From positions 1 through 5,396 of the forward strand of contig JAITAW010000230.1 of the NCBI GenBank assembly GCA_031283905.1: a stretch of 5,396 nucleotides of DNA, written 5' to 3'. Made by a program: the position numbers and the translations under genes. Of this stretch, positions 1 through 5,243 are shown piece after piece; positions within the stretch are counted from its first letter, which is position 1; each line of letters begins with the position of its first letter. This DNA comes from Treponema sp. (GTDB lineage Bacteria; Spirochaetota; Spirochaetia; Treponematales; Breznakiellaceae). The notes beneath the pieces were generated by a model. That model was given only the letters and a program-made list of their open reading frames with translations. It searched no databases and was not told the DNA's origin.

Positions 1-123
1 GTGCGGGACATGCGGGCGATGCAGAAAGCGCCGCGTGCCATAGTTCGGGACGGCAAACTTAAAACGATTGAGCGGGCGGTTGACCGGTATGTTGACGGCT
101 ACGCATCGTATATGGAGGCGTGA
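1..123 (+). CDS. C-terminal fragment of an unidentified protein (partial at window start)
   Basis: The first reading frame is open from base 1 to a TGA at 121-123 and gives 40 residues ending VDGYASYMEA. The fragment is basic in its first half and helical-looking. The first codon is GTG, but the window cuts here, so I treat the gene as running in from upstream rather than starting at base 1. The next gene starts 3 bases after the stop and has its SD (GGAGG, 114-118) inside this coding end, which suggests the same operon. No family is recognisable from so short a piece. Confidence 0.55.
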   Translation: MRDMRAMQKAPRAIVRDGKLKTIERAVDRYVDGYASYMEA

Positions 124-125
124 AT

Positions 126-242
126 ATGGAGATCGTAGTATTTTTCGGTGTGATTGGAGCCATCGTGGTATATCTGATAGTGTCGAGCATCAGGGAACGA
201 AGGAGAGAAGAGTTTCACCGGTATGAAATGGAAAGGAAGTAA
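126..242 (+). CDS. Small single-pass membrane protein (38 aa)
   Basis: This short ORF starts with ATG at 126 behind a perfect GGAGG (114-118) at 7-base spacing and stops at TAA 240-242. Residues 2-21 form one uninterrupted hydrophobic segment (IVVFFGVIGAIVVYLIV core). An Arg/Glu-rich tail follows (SIRERRREEF...MERK). By the positive-inside rule the N-terminus should face out and the charged tail should lie in the cytoplasm. There is no signal-peptidase site or lipobox, so it should stay anchored in the inner membrane. It lies between two phage early genes with gaps of 2 and 4 bases. Small membrane proteins of this shape occur in phages as holin-like, superinfection-exclusion or accessory proteins, but nothing here selects one of these. 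The ORF is supported by its SD, tight packing and protein-like composition; its function is unknown. Confidence 0.65.
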   Translation: MEIVVFFGVIGAIVVYLIVSSIRERRREEFHRYEMERK

Positions 243-246
243 GGCG

Positions 247-498
247 ATGGAAAAGATTAGAGAAAAGCCCGTCCGCATAAACAAGGTCATGGAATTGACG
301 GGCTATTCGCGCTCGTACATTTACAAGCTGACGCATTGGAAAAAAATACCTTACTACAGGCCAACCAACGGACAGCTTTTCTTTTACGAAAGCGAAGTCC
401 TAGATTTTCTCGGACGTAACCGGCAGGCCGCTGATTATGAAGTATCGGAACAGGCAGACGCTATTCTGAACGGGGAGAAAAGTGGGAATAACCTGTGA
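247..498 (+). CDS. AlpA/excisionase-like helix-turn-helix DNA-binding protein
   Basis: The 83-residue product has a MerR-type winged helix-turn-helix of the HTH_17/excisionase class in residues about 8-58. The pattern is a first helix RINKVMELTGYS, a recognition helix RSYIYKLTHW, then a wing with KKIPYYRPTNGQLFF followed by ESEVLDFL. Family members bind DNA as excisionases, AlpA-like activators or recombination-directionality factors. The tail (residues 59-83) is polar and acidic. I chose ATG 247 because AAGGAAG (233-239) sits 7 bases upstream. An in-frame ATG at 223 would overlap the preceding small gene by 20 bases and has no good SD. The gene overlaps the next one by 17 bases. A role in excision or in controlling early genes is inferred from family only, since no integrase is in view. 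Confidence 0.8.
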   Translation: MEKIREKPVRINKVMELTGYSRSYIYKLTHWKKIPYYRPTNGQLFFYESEVLDFLGRNRQAADYEVSEQADAILNGEKSGNNL

Positions 499-703
499 CC
501 GTTGCGGTCGTGTAATGGATGACCAGTGGGAGATTGAAGAAATGCCGGGTGTCGGAGGTAACTGCGGAGAATGCGGTGATAACCTGTGCGCCGAATGCGC
601 CGGGAAGTGGAGCGAAGACGGCGAATGTGAGCTATGTTCAATGACGCTTGAAGAACTGGAACATCGTCTGCCGATTACCGTTACGAGAAAGTCTAGGAGA
701 TGA
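482..703 (+). CDS. Small four-CxxC zinc-binding protein
   Basis: The 73-residue product contains eight cysteines in four CxxC pairs: C5/C8, C28/C31, C36/C39 and C49/C52. The spacing suggests two zinc sites, perhaps interleaved as in RING-like or double zinc-ribbon folds, but I cannot assign a named family. The rest is acidic (DDQWEIEEM, WSEDGECEL), with a basic C-terminal end (TVTRKSRR). The start is GTG at 482, with GGGGAG (472-477) four bases upstream. Starting at the ATG at 515 would lose the first CxxC pair, which supports the GTG. The reading frame overlaps the HTH gene by 17 bases. Such mini-proteins in phage early operons may act as adaptors or inhibitors of host proteins, but nothing here shows the target. 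Confidence 0.7.
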   Translation: MGITCDRCGRVMDDQWEIEEMPGVGGNCGECGDNLCAECAGKWSEDGECELCSMTLEELEHRLPITVTRKSRR

Positions 704-708
704 TTTAG

Positions 709-1083
709 ATGGCCTACGGTCGGAAAGTTGGGAAGTCAACGGTTGATGATTCTCCGCGCGGGGCGCGGGAAAACTCCGTATTAAATGCTGTTATGGAATA
801 CCTGTCATTAAAACGTATTCCCCATTGGCGCATAAATAGTGGCGCAACAAAAACGGAGCGCGGAGGGTTTGTCAGGTTCGGTTCCAAAGGTATGTCTGAC
901 ATCTACGCCATAGGCCCTGCCGGGATATCCGTCTGGATTGAATGCAAGAGGCCGAAAGGGGGCCGGTTGTCGGAAGCCCAAAAAGAATTTTTGGATTGTA
1001 TCAACAGGAATGACGGCGTAGGTATTGTCGTCAATTCTGTAGATAGCTTGGAAAATCAATTGAAGGAGGCACAGATAATATGA
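709..1083 (+). CDS. VRR-NUC domain nuclease
   Basis: The 124-residue protein matches a stand-alone phage VRR-NUC nuclease, a PD-(D/E)XK-type fold, and is close to the usual length of these. Visible marks are E21 at the start of helix 1, the strand with INSGA (42-46), the catalytic aspartate in GMSDI (61-65, D64), the catalytic E-x-K in WIECKRP (E78, K80) and the following LSEAQKEFL helix (87-95, with Q91) that is diagnostic of the family. Known members cleave branched or structured DNA and sit in phage replication modules. ATG 709 follows AGGAG (695-699), which overlaps the end of the zinc-protein gene. The stop overlaps the next start as ATGA. All expected catalytic residues are present, so it should be active. 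Its position just before a helicase and an SSB fits a role in processing replication or recombination intermediates. Confidence 0.92.
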   Translation: MAYGRKVGKSTVDDSPRGARENSVLNAVMEYLSLKRIPHWRINSGATKTERGGFVRFGSKGMSDIYAIGPAGISVWIECKRPKGGRLSEAQKEFLDCINRNDGVGIVVNSVDSLENQLKEAQII

Positions 1084-1757
1084 ATGTGCAGAACAAGAAA
1101 ACGTCCATTGAGGATGTTCAAGTGGTAGTTGACGAAGTTATCGTCAATACGGTTTTCGACATTTTTGATGCGGTCGTGCGGCTCAATCCCCTGCAAGACC
1201 TTTTCAAAGACTTGTCCGAAAAATTAATTACAGAACTGTCCATACAGTCATTCATGGAGTACAATCTCGAATTGTCTGAAGACCAGCGCGGGGCTTTGAG
1301 CGGGGCGGTAGCTGCGAAGGGCAATGAAACGGCGCGGACTTATCTTGCAAATCTAAAAAAAGACGAGCGGACGCAGAAGGTCTACGATATTGTCAAAGAA
1401 AAAACGAAAGGCATAGCCGATGCCGTCCTGTCTTCCATCGGGCAGGAAATAAACCGGGGAGCAATCATCAACGCCGTGGCGGTTCAGGCGAATGCCAAAA
1501 GCGAGAAGGTTGACGAAATCCTTCTCCAAAAAACGAAGGCCAGCGGCGATATTACTATTCCTACGAACTGCATACTTATTTCCACAAATTGCGTATCGGT
1601 TATCAAGTCAAGTTGTGAGCGGCAAACCACCGAACAGAAACGGAATGGCGAGGGTGATACAGAGGATGAAACCAAAACCGAAACCGCCGCAGACGAGCCG
1701 AATATTGACGAAGAACTGGATATTTCCTTGCATGAGGCCGAGGACGGAGAGGAGTGA
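1080..1757 (+). CDS. Unidentified protein with long acidic C-terminal tail
   Basis: I do not recognise this 225-residue protein. Residues 1-155 look like a soluble, mostly helical domain with alternating charged and hydrophobic residues. Residues about 157-182 form a short beta-prone, Ser/Thr/Cys-rich stretch with cysteines spaced as in TNCILISTNC and a third a little further on. Residues about 183-225 are a low-complexity, strongly acidic and probably disordered tail (EGDTEDETKTETAADEP, then many D/E to the end). Acidic tails in replication proteins often mimic DNA or contact partners such as SSB or helicase. That is inference only. The start ATG 1080 is strong: GAAGGAGG lies at 1062-1069 and the ATGA overlaps the VRR-NUC stop. 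The end overlaps the helicase start by 4 bases (GTGA). Its place between nuclease and helicase suggests a cofactor of one of them. Confidence 0.8.
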   Translation: MNVQNKKTSIEDVQVVVDEVIVNTVFDIFDAVVRLNPLQDLFKDLSEKLITELSIQSFMEYNLELSEDQRGALSGAVAAKGNETARTYLANLKKDERTQKVYDIVKEKTKGIADAVLSSIGQEINRGAIINAVAVQANAKSEKVDEILLQKTKASGDITIPTNCILISTNCVSVIKSSCERQTTEQKRNGEGDTEDETKTETAADEPNIDEELDISLHEAEDGEE

Positions 1758-2281
1758 GCTTTACCCTCCGAAAGCACCAGCGCGAGACGGTCGAAGTCTG
1801 CCTGGAAATACTCTCCGGGAAACCAATTCGGGAAATTATCCTGTCGGTTACCCCCGGAGGCGGCAAGTCTTTTGTTCCGGTAATTATTGCGGAAAACCTT
1901 ATACCCGCCATAGCGGAAAAGCTGTGCTGGGCGGTTCCCCGCAATAGCCTGAAATACCAGGGAGAAGGCGAGTTCTGCGACCCGCGCTGGATGACCTCGA
2001 AGCGCATCCGCGCCGCTGAGAATGGCGATGACCTTTCTCGCGGCCTTGCGGGATACGTTACGACATATCAGGCGGTAGGCCAGAATCCAGAATGCCATGC
2101 GGCGGAGTTCAAGCGGCATAAGTATATTCTTTTTCTCGATGAGTTCCACCACGTAGCGGAAGGCTCGGAGTGGCACAAAGCGATTAAACCAATGGTGGAT
2201 TCCGCTATACTCGTTGTTTTAGCTTCCGGTACTTTATCACGAGGAGACGGGGAAAGAATAGCGTTTTTGGAGTATGTATGA
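1754..2281 (+). CDS. SF2 helicase, N-terminal half (RecA lobe 1; split gene)
   Basis: This 175-residue ORF encodes only the first RecA-like lobe of a DEAD/DEAH-like SF2 helicase, the ATP-binding half. In order: a Q-motif-like LRKHQRE (5-11), Walker A TPGGGKS (33-39), motif Ia WAVPRNSLKYQ (59-69), motif Ib YVTTYQAV (101-108), Walker B/motif II DEFHH (129-133) and motif III in VLASGTLSRGDG (155-166). It then stops at TGA 2279-2281 after AFLEYV. A complete enzyme needs lobe 2 with motifs IV-VI, which is encoded from 2802 after the inserted endonuclease gene. The start is GTG 1754 with GGAG (1746-1749), and it overlaps the stop of the previous gene. Base composition is high in GC (39 of 60 bases at 1981-2040), unlike the gene that follows. 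It probably assembles with the downstream lobe; alone it should not unwind DNA. Confidence 0.9.
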   Translation: MSFTLRKHQRETVEVCLEILSGKPIREIILSVTPGGGKSFVPVIIAENLIPAIAEKLCWAVPRNSLKYQGEGEFCDPRWMTSKRIRAAENGDDLSRGLAGYVTTYQAVGQNPECHAAEFKRHKYILFLDEFHHVAEGSEWHKAIKPMVDSAILVVLASGTLSRGDGERIAFLEYV

Positions 2282-2811
2282 AAAAAGTAGATTTAACAGG
2301 AAATAAAGATGGCCAATTAACAGTAATTAAGTTTCATCATAGAGATAAAAGATATATAAGCTATTGGCAATGTCTTTGCGATTGCGGAAATACTTGTGTT
2401 GTCCGTTATGACCATCTTAAAGAAGGAAGAATAAAATCTTGTGGTTGTTACGGTAAAAAAGTTTCTGCCGAAAATGGAAAAAAATATAGAACTATTCATG
2501 GTTTATCAAGGGGAAGCACGAAAAAAGGACACAGGTTATATTCAATATGGCGCGGAATGATAGAGCGTTGCTATGTAATAACAAGGACGAATTACTCTAA
2601 TTATGGTGGAAGAGGCATTGTTATTTGCAAAGAATGGAAGACCGACTTTTTGACTTTCTACAAGTGGGCTATGAATAACGGGTATGAGGACAATTTATCA
2701 ATAGATAGAATTGATAACAATGGCAACTACGAGCCGGATAACTGCCGCTGGGCAACTGCAAAGGAACAAGCAAACAATAGGAGAAATAGCAAACCACAAT
2801 CATGCACATAA
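2278..2811 (+). CDS. Free-standing HNH-type homing endonuclease inserted in the helicase gene
   Basis: The 177-residue protein has two modules. Residues about 5-60 are a small Cys-rich, zinc-ribbon-like domain (GQLTVI, then CLCDCG at 32-37 and SCGC at 54-57). Residues about 85-170 are an HNH-like nuclease domain of a family very common in phages: RLYSIWRGMIERCY, NYGGRGIVICKEW, then IDRIDNNGNY and EPDNCRWAT with EQANNRR. The DRID...N...N pattern corresponds to the metal-binding part of HNH folds, with the usual histidines replaced in this family. It is AT-rich (15 GC of 60 at 2281-2340) between GC-rich helicase halves, which marks recent insertion. ATG 2278 overlaps the helicase stop (ATGA), with SD GGAG at 2269-2272. 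It should cut DNA at or near an uninvaded helicase allele and so spread. It ends soon after the nuclease domain, without the extra DNA-binding repeats many relatives carry. Confidence 0.85.
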   Translation: MKKVDLTGNKDGQLTVIKFHHRDKRYISYWQCLCDCGNTCVVRYDHLKEGRIKSCGCYGKKVSAENGKKYRTIHGLSRGSTKKGHRLYSIWRGMIERCYVITRTNYSNYGGRGIVICKEWKTDFLTFYKWAMNNGYEDNLSIDRIDNNGNYEPDNCRWATAKEQANNRRNSKPQSCT

Positions 2812-4310
2812 ATCTTAAAAATACAAAAACGCGCCGTGTTATCACATATTCTCGCTCTGATGCCATAAAAGGTGGCGCAATCATGTGTGTGCGTTTCAAC
2901 CTAATAGACGGGATTGCTACATGGGAAGAAATGGACGGCCATCACAGCACGTCCAAGCTCTCCGGAGAAGAAAGCGCGAAGGCGTTATTCACGGCCCTGC
3001 GGACGGAGTTCGCAAACCATCTTTTAGAGGCTGCGATTAAAGAATTTTTTACGATAAAAGAAAACTATGCCGCCGCGAAAATGCTTGTGGTTGCCCCGAA
3101 TATTGATATAGCTAAATCATATTTTGACTATCTCAAAGCAAGAGGACATCATGCAAGAATTGCGACAAGTGAAGACACGCCAACAGCCCAAAAGAACATC
3201 AAGGATTTCAAGCGTGGCGTGTATACTATTCTTGTCAGCGTGGCAATGGCCAGTGAAGGATTAAGCATTCCGGAAGTTTCGGTTATATGCTTTCTCACTA
3301 ATGTTAGGTCTGTGCCGTGGATTGAGCAATGTGTTGCGCGGGCTAATAGACTTGCATCTGGAAAAACCCGTGCGGTGGTGTTTGCCCCTTCTGACCGGTC
3401 GTTCAAGAAGGCTGTCCGTATGATTGAGCGCGAGCAGTTGGTTCCCCTTGAAAACCCTGAAAATCAAATCGAACTATTCATAAAATCAGGTAGGGCGGCA
3501 GCAAATGAAAACAGCGGAGGAACAAAGCCGTGGATCGTTCCGATTACTTCTACCGCTCATATTGAAGGAATTTCGACTGTTGTCTCAAAGTCAAACACGC
3601 CCTCATGTGCGCCGAGCGAAGCAGAGAATATTTTAAGGAAAAACATTAGGGATATTATCAAGATATATCTCGACAAACAACATCATGGAAACAGGCAACC
3701 ACAGCAGATAATGCTTTATCGCCGCATGAAACTTGTTTGCGATAAGAAATTGGAAGATATGACTTCTGATGAACTGGTAAAGGTATGGGTATGGGTAAAA
3801 AAAGAATATACCGAAAAAGAACCGGAAAAGATAATAGGGAAAAAATTTGGACGTTGGACCGTTCGTAATTTTGCTTACAAAAAGAACTACCAAGTTTATT
3901 ACAACTGTGTATGCGATTGCGGTACAGAACAAATAGTAATGCTGGACAATATAAAATCTGGAAAATCATATTCGTGTGGATGTTACAACAAAGAAAGGGC
4001 GTCTGAAACAAAAAAAGAACATGGATTAACGAAAAGCCGAATCCATACGATGTGGTGCAGAATAAGGGCAATGTGTTACAACAAAAATAACTCATCCTAT
4101 GAAAACTATGGTGGTAAAGGCGTTACTGTTTGCAAAGAATGGGTAAATACTTTTGATAACTTTCATGTGTGGGCGCAGGCAAACGGATACCAAGACGATC
4201 TGTGTTTGGTAAGAATTGATAAAAGCAAAGGATACTCGCCTGAAAATTGCAAATTTGCATCTCGTGCCGAAGCAATGAAAGGAAAATCGAATGGAAGGAG
4301 CAAATCATGA
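2802..4310 (+). CDS. SF2 helicase C-terminal half (RecA lobe 2) fused to a second HNH-type endonuclease
   Basis: This 502-residue ORF has two parts. Residues about 8-340 are the second RecA lobe and C-terminal region of the helicase begun at 1754: RRVITYSRSDAI (11-22), motif IV in MLVVAPN (94-100), motif V in ILVSVAMASEGLSIP (143-157), motif VI QCVARANR (176-183, with Q176, R180 and R183), and a helical end with EDMTSDELVKVWVWVKKEY. Residues about 342-502 are a complete endonuclease of the same family as the one at 2278. ATG 2802 overlaps the endonuclease stop (TAA 2809-2811) but has no SD at normal spacing, since GGAG at 2780-2783 is 18 bases away. It therefore probably depends on reinitiation. 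ATG 2883, with AAAAGGTGG (2867-2875) upstream, is an alternative start that would drop 27 residues, including the conserved YSR block. The stop overlaps the SSB start as ATGA. Confidence 0.85.
   Translation: MHINLKNTKTRRVITYSRSDAIKGGAIMCVRFNLIDGIATWEEMDGHHSTSKLSGEESAKALFTALRTEFANHLLEAAIKEFFTIKENYAAAKMLVVAPNIDIAKSYFDYLKARGHHARIATSEDTPTAQKNIKDFKRGVYTILVSVAMASEGLSIPEVSVICFLTNVRSVPWIEQCVARANRLASGKTRAVVFAPSDRSFKKAVRMIEREQLVPLENPENQIELFIKSGRAAANENSGGTKPWIVPITSTAHIEGISTVVSKSNTPSCAPSEAENILRKNIRDIIKIYLDKQHHGNRQPQQIMLYRRMKLVCDKKLEDMTSDELVKVWVWVKKEYTEKEPEKIIGKKFGRWTVRNFAYKKNYQVYYNCVCDCGTEQIVMLDNIKSGKSYSCGCYNKERASETKKEHGLTKSRIHTMWCRIRAMCYNKNNSSYENYGGKGVTVCKEWVNTFDNFHVWAQANGYQDDLCLVRIDKSKGYSPENCKFASRAEAMKGKSNGRSKS
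2867..2875 (+). promoter_or_regulatory. Possible SD for an alternative start of the helicase C-terminal half
   Basis: AAAAGGTGG lies 7 bases before the in-frame ATG 2883. The upstream ATG 2802 has no SD at normal distance, so after the gene was split this site could drive an independent, 27-residue-shorter lobe 2. It is weaker than the SDs elsewhere in the window and lies in conserved helicase coding sequence, so it may be chance. Confidence 0.3.
3825..4310 (+). mobile_element. Second HNH-type endonuclease module, fused in frame to the helicase C-terminus
   Basis: Residues about 342-502 of the preceding ORF repeat the architecture of the 2278-2811 endonuclease. They have GKKFGRWTV, CVCDCG and SCGC for the zinc-ribbon-like part, then IHTMWCRIRAMCY, NYGGKGVTVCKEW and VRIDKSKGY with SPENCKF for the nuclease part. 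The module is AT-rich (20 GC of 60 at 3841-3900), against 39 of 60 in the SSB gene at 4561-4620. There is no start codon of its own near its beginning; the nearest in-frame ATG is at 3759, still in helicase sequence. It therefore appears to be made only as a fusion. Compared with the first copy, the first Asp of the DRID motif is Val and NCRW is NCKF, so activity may be reduced. It ends exactly at the SSB gene and contributes the SSB's SD. Confidence 0.75.
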
Positions 4311-4696
4311 ACCAATTAAACATAGTAATTATTGAGGGCAACGCTTGCCGGAACGCTGAAATTAAATATTCAAATAACGGCACGGCCATTTGTAAGATGT
4401 CCGTGGCGGTGAACCGGCGCTATAAATCCGGGGAGGGTTTTGAAAAGGAAGTCTCGTTCTTTGACGTTGACTGTTTCGGCGAGGTCGCCAAGCTCTGCGG
4501 CGAGAAAGTCAGGAAGGGAGACGTGATCCGGGTTACTGGCCGCCTGAAGCAAAACCGCTGGGAGCATGACGGCCAGAAACGGAGCGTGGTGCTGGTGGTA
4601 GCTGAGCGCGTGGAGTTCGGCTCCAAACCCAAGGGCGGCGATGACCAGCCCTCAGAGCCGGACGCGGCCCCGGCAGACGATGATATTCCGTTTTAG
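4307..4696 (+). CDS. ssb: Single-stranded DNA-binding protein
   Basis: The 129-residue protein is a bacterial/phage-type SSB. Residues 1-105 form one OB fold: MNQLNIVIIEGNACRNAEIKY opening strands, then KMSVAVNR, the typical FDVDCFGEVAKLC segment, KGDVIRVTGRLKQNRWEHDG and VVAERVEF. A short Gly/Pro/Asp-rich linker leads to the acidic tip DDDIPF, the conserved peptide through which SSBs recruit nucleases, helicases and other partners. It coats single-stranded DNA, probably as a tetramer, during replication or recombination. I chose ATG 4307 because GGAAGGAG (4293-4300) is well placed and the protein then begins at the first strand; the frame stays open further upstream but overlaps the endonuclease module. 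The opening strand appears as NIVIIEGN where many relatives have a VxLxGR-type sequence, which is within family variation. Confidence 0.95.
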   Translation: MNQLNIVIIEGNACRNAEIKYSNNGTAICKMSVAVNRRYKSGEGFEKEVSFFDVDCFGEVAKLCGEKVRKGDVIRVTGRLKQNRWEHDGQKRSVVLVVAERVEFGSKPKGGDDQPSEPDAAPADDDIPF

Positions 4697-4704
4697 GGGG
4701 ATAT

Positions 4705-4944
4705 ATGAGCAAAGAATTTGAAGTGGAAATCAAGGTGATAGCACAGGACAGCAGGTCTCTATATACGGCTGTAGTTACTACCCATGACCCGCGCCAGGTC
4801 TGGAATAAGGTCAGAATAGGCCGGAACGCCATAGGGCTGGGGAACATAACAACCGTTCATCTGGTAGATGAAGATCCCCATCCGTTCCGTGTCGGTAATG
4901 AGAAAGATACGGTCGAATGGTTGCGGGGAAGGTTTACAAAATGA
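4705..4944 (+). CDS. Small unidentified protein downstream of ssb
   Basis: The 79-residue product starts at ATG 4705 behind AGGGGGA (4695-4701), 8 bases after the SSB stop. The sequence suggests a small alpha/beta or mainly beta fold: strands FEVEIKVIAQ, LYTAVVTT and NITTVHLVD alternate with a helix DPRQVWNKVRIG and end with a short helix TVEWLRGRF. There is no cysteine, membrane segment or known motif. It is likely co-transcribed with ssb. I cannot assign a function; a DNA-metabolism accessory role is only suggested by position. Confidence 0.7.
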   Translation: MSKEFEVEIKVIAQDSRSLYTAVVTTHDPRQVWNKVRIGRNAIGLGNITTVHLVDEDPHPFRVGNEKDTVEWLRGRFTK

Positions 4945-4979
4945 GGGAAAAAAATATAGCAAAGTTGAGGAGGCATGAG

Positions 4980-5243
4980 ATGAACGAGAAAAACGAAGGG
5001 GAGGATACACCTCTTACAAACACGGAGCATGCAAGAAATGCGATGCGGGCACTGGTGATTCTTGAAAAGACGGCCAATAAAATGGGCGGACACATCCGCC
5101 CCAAAATAACCACAAAACCTTCCAAGTATGAAATCGAGGGAGACGGGAAAGCTATCAGTGTTTCCCTAAAGCTGTTTTTTAACCCTCGTCTTCTTCGCGA
5201 ATATATCGAGCAATATCCTTCGCAAGGGGGAGATAATGGGTAA
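4980..5243 (+). CDS. Small unidentified charged protein
   Basis: The product is 87 residues from ATG 4980, supported by GAGGAGG (4967-4973) at 6-base spacing. An in-frame ATG at 4941 would add 13 basic residues, overlap the upstream stop as ATGA, and have a weaker GGGGAAGG (4925-4932) upstream, so the start is not certain. The N-terminus is very polar (NEKNEGEDT). A helix follows (HARNAMRALVILEKTANKM), then a beta-like part with KYEIEGDGKAISVSLKLFF, and a final helix PRLLREYIEQY. No known family is recognised. Its last 65 bases overlap, in antisense, the 3' end of a minus-strand gene. A GC-rich hairpin (5084-5101) lies within it. Confidence 0.7.
   Translation: MNEKNEGEDTPLTNTEHARNAMRALVILEKTANKMGGHIRPKITTKPSKYEIEGDGKAISVSLKLFFNPRLLREYIEQYPSQGGDNG
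5084..5101 (+). repeat. GC-rich perfect inverted repeat, 7-bp arms, 4-base loop
   Basis: GGGCGGA, loop CACA, TCCGCCC. It would fold as a stable RNA hairpin. No T-run follows, so it is not an intrinsic terminator. It lies inside the coding sequence (MGGHIRP) and may be incidental. Confidence 0.4.

Noticed and set aside
223..246. Upstream ATG 223 as start of the HTH gene
   Set aside because: It would extend into the preceding small membrane-protein gene and has no SD at proper spacing. ATG 247 has one.
1492..1947. + strand ORF (151 aa) in another frame across the junction of the unknown gene and the helicase
   Set aside because: It is Pro/Arg/Lys-rich and runs through the Walker A coding region in the wrong frame. 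No independent start signal was seen.
1484..2176. Long minus-strand ORF (230 aa) opposite the acidic-tail protein and helicase
   Set aside because: It overlaps well-supported coding with helicase motifs, is Ser-rich where the + strand encodes acidic residues, and lacks an SD. It is a shadow.
2278..2811. Intein or group I/II intron in the helicase
   Set aside because: The frame is not continuous and there are no splicing blocks, so it is not an intein. The endonuclease ORF fills the whole insert with no space for a catalytic RNA, so it is not a self-splicing intron.
3783..3798. Short tandem repeat of GGTATG (VWVWV)
   Set aside because: Only a little over two units, inside helicase coding; no sign of a functional iteron or origin.
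3658..4095. Minus-strand ORFs opposite the second endonuclease module (cysteine/phenylalanine-rich)
   Set aside because: These are low-complexity shadows of an AT-rich coding strand, with no SD.
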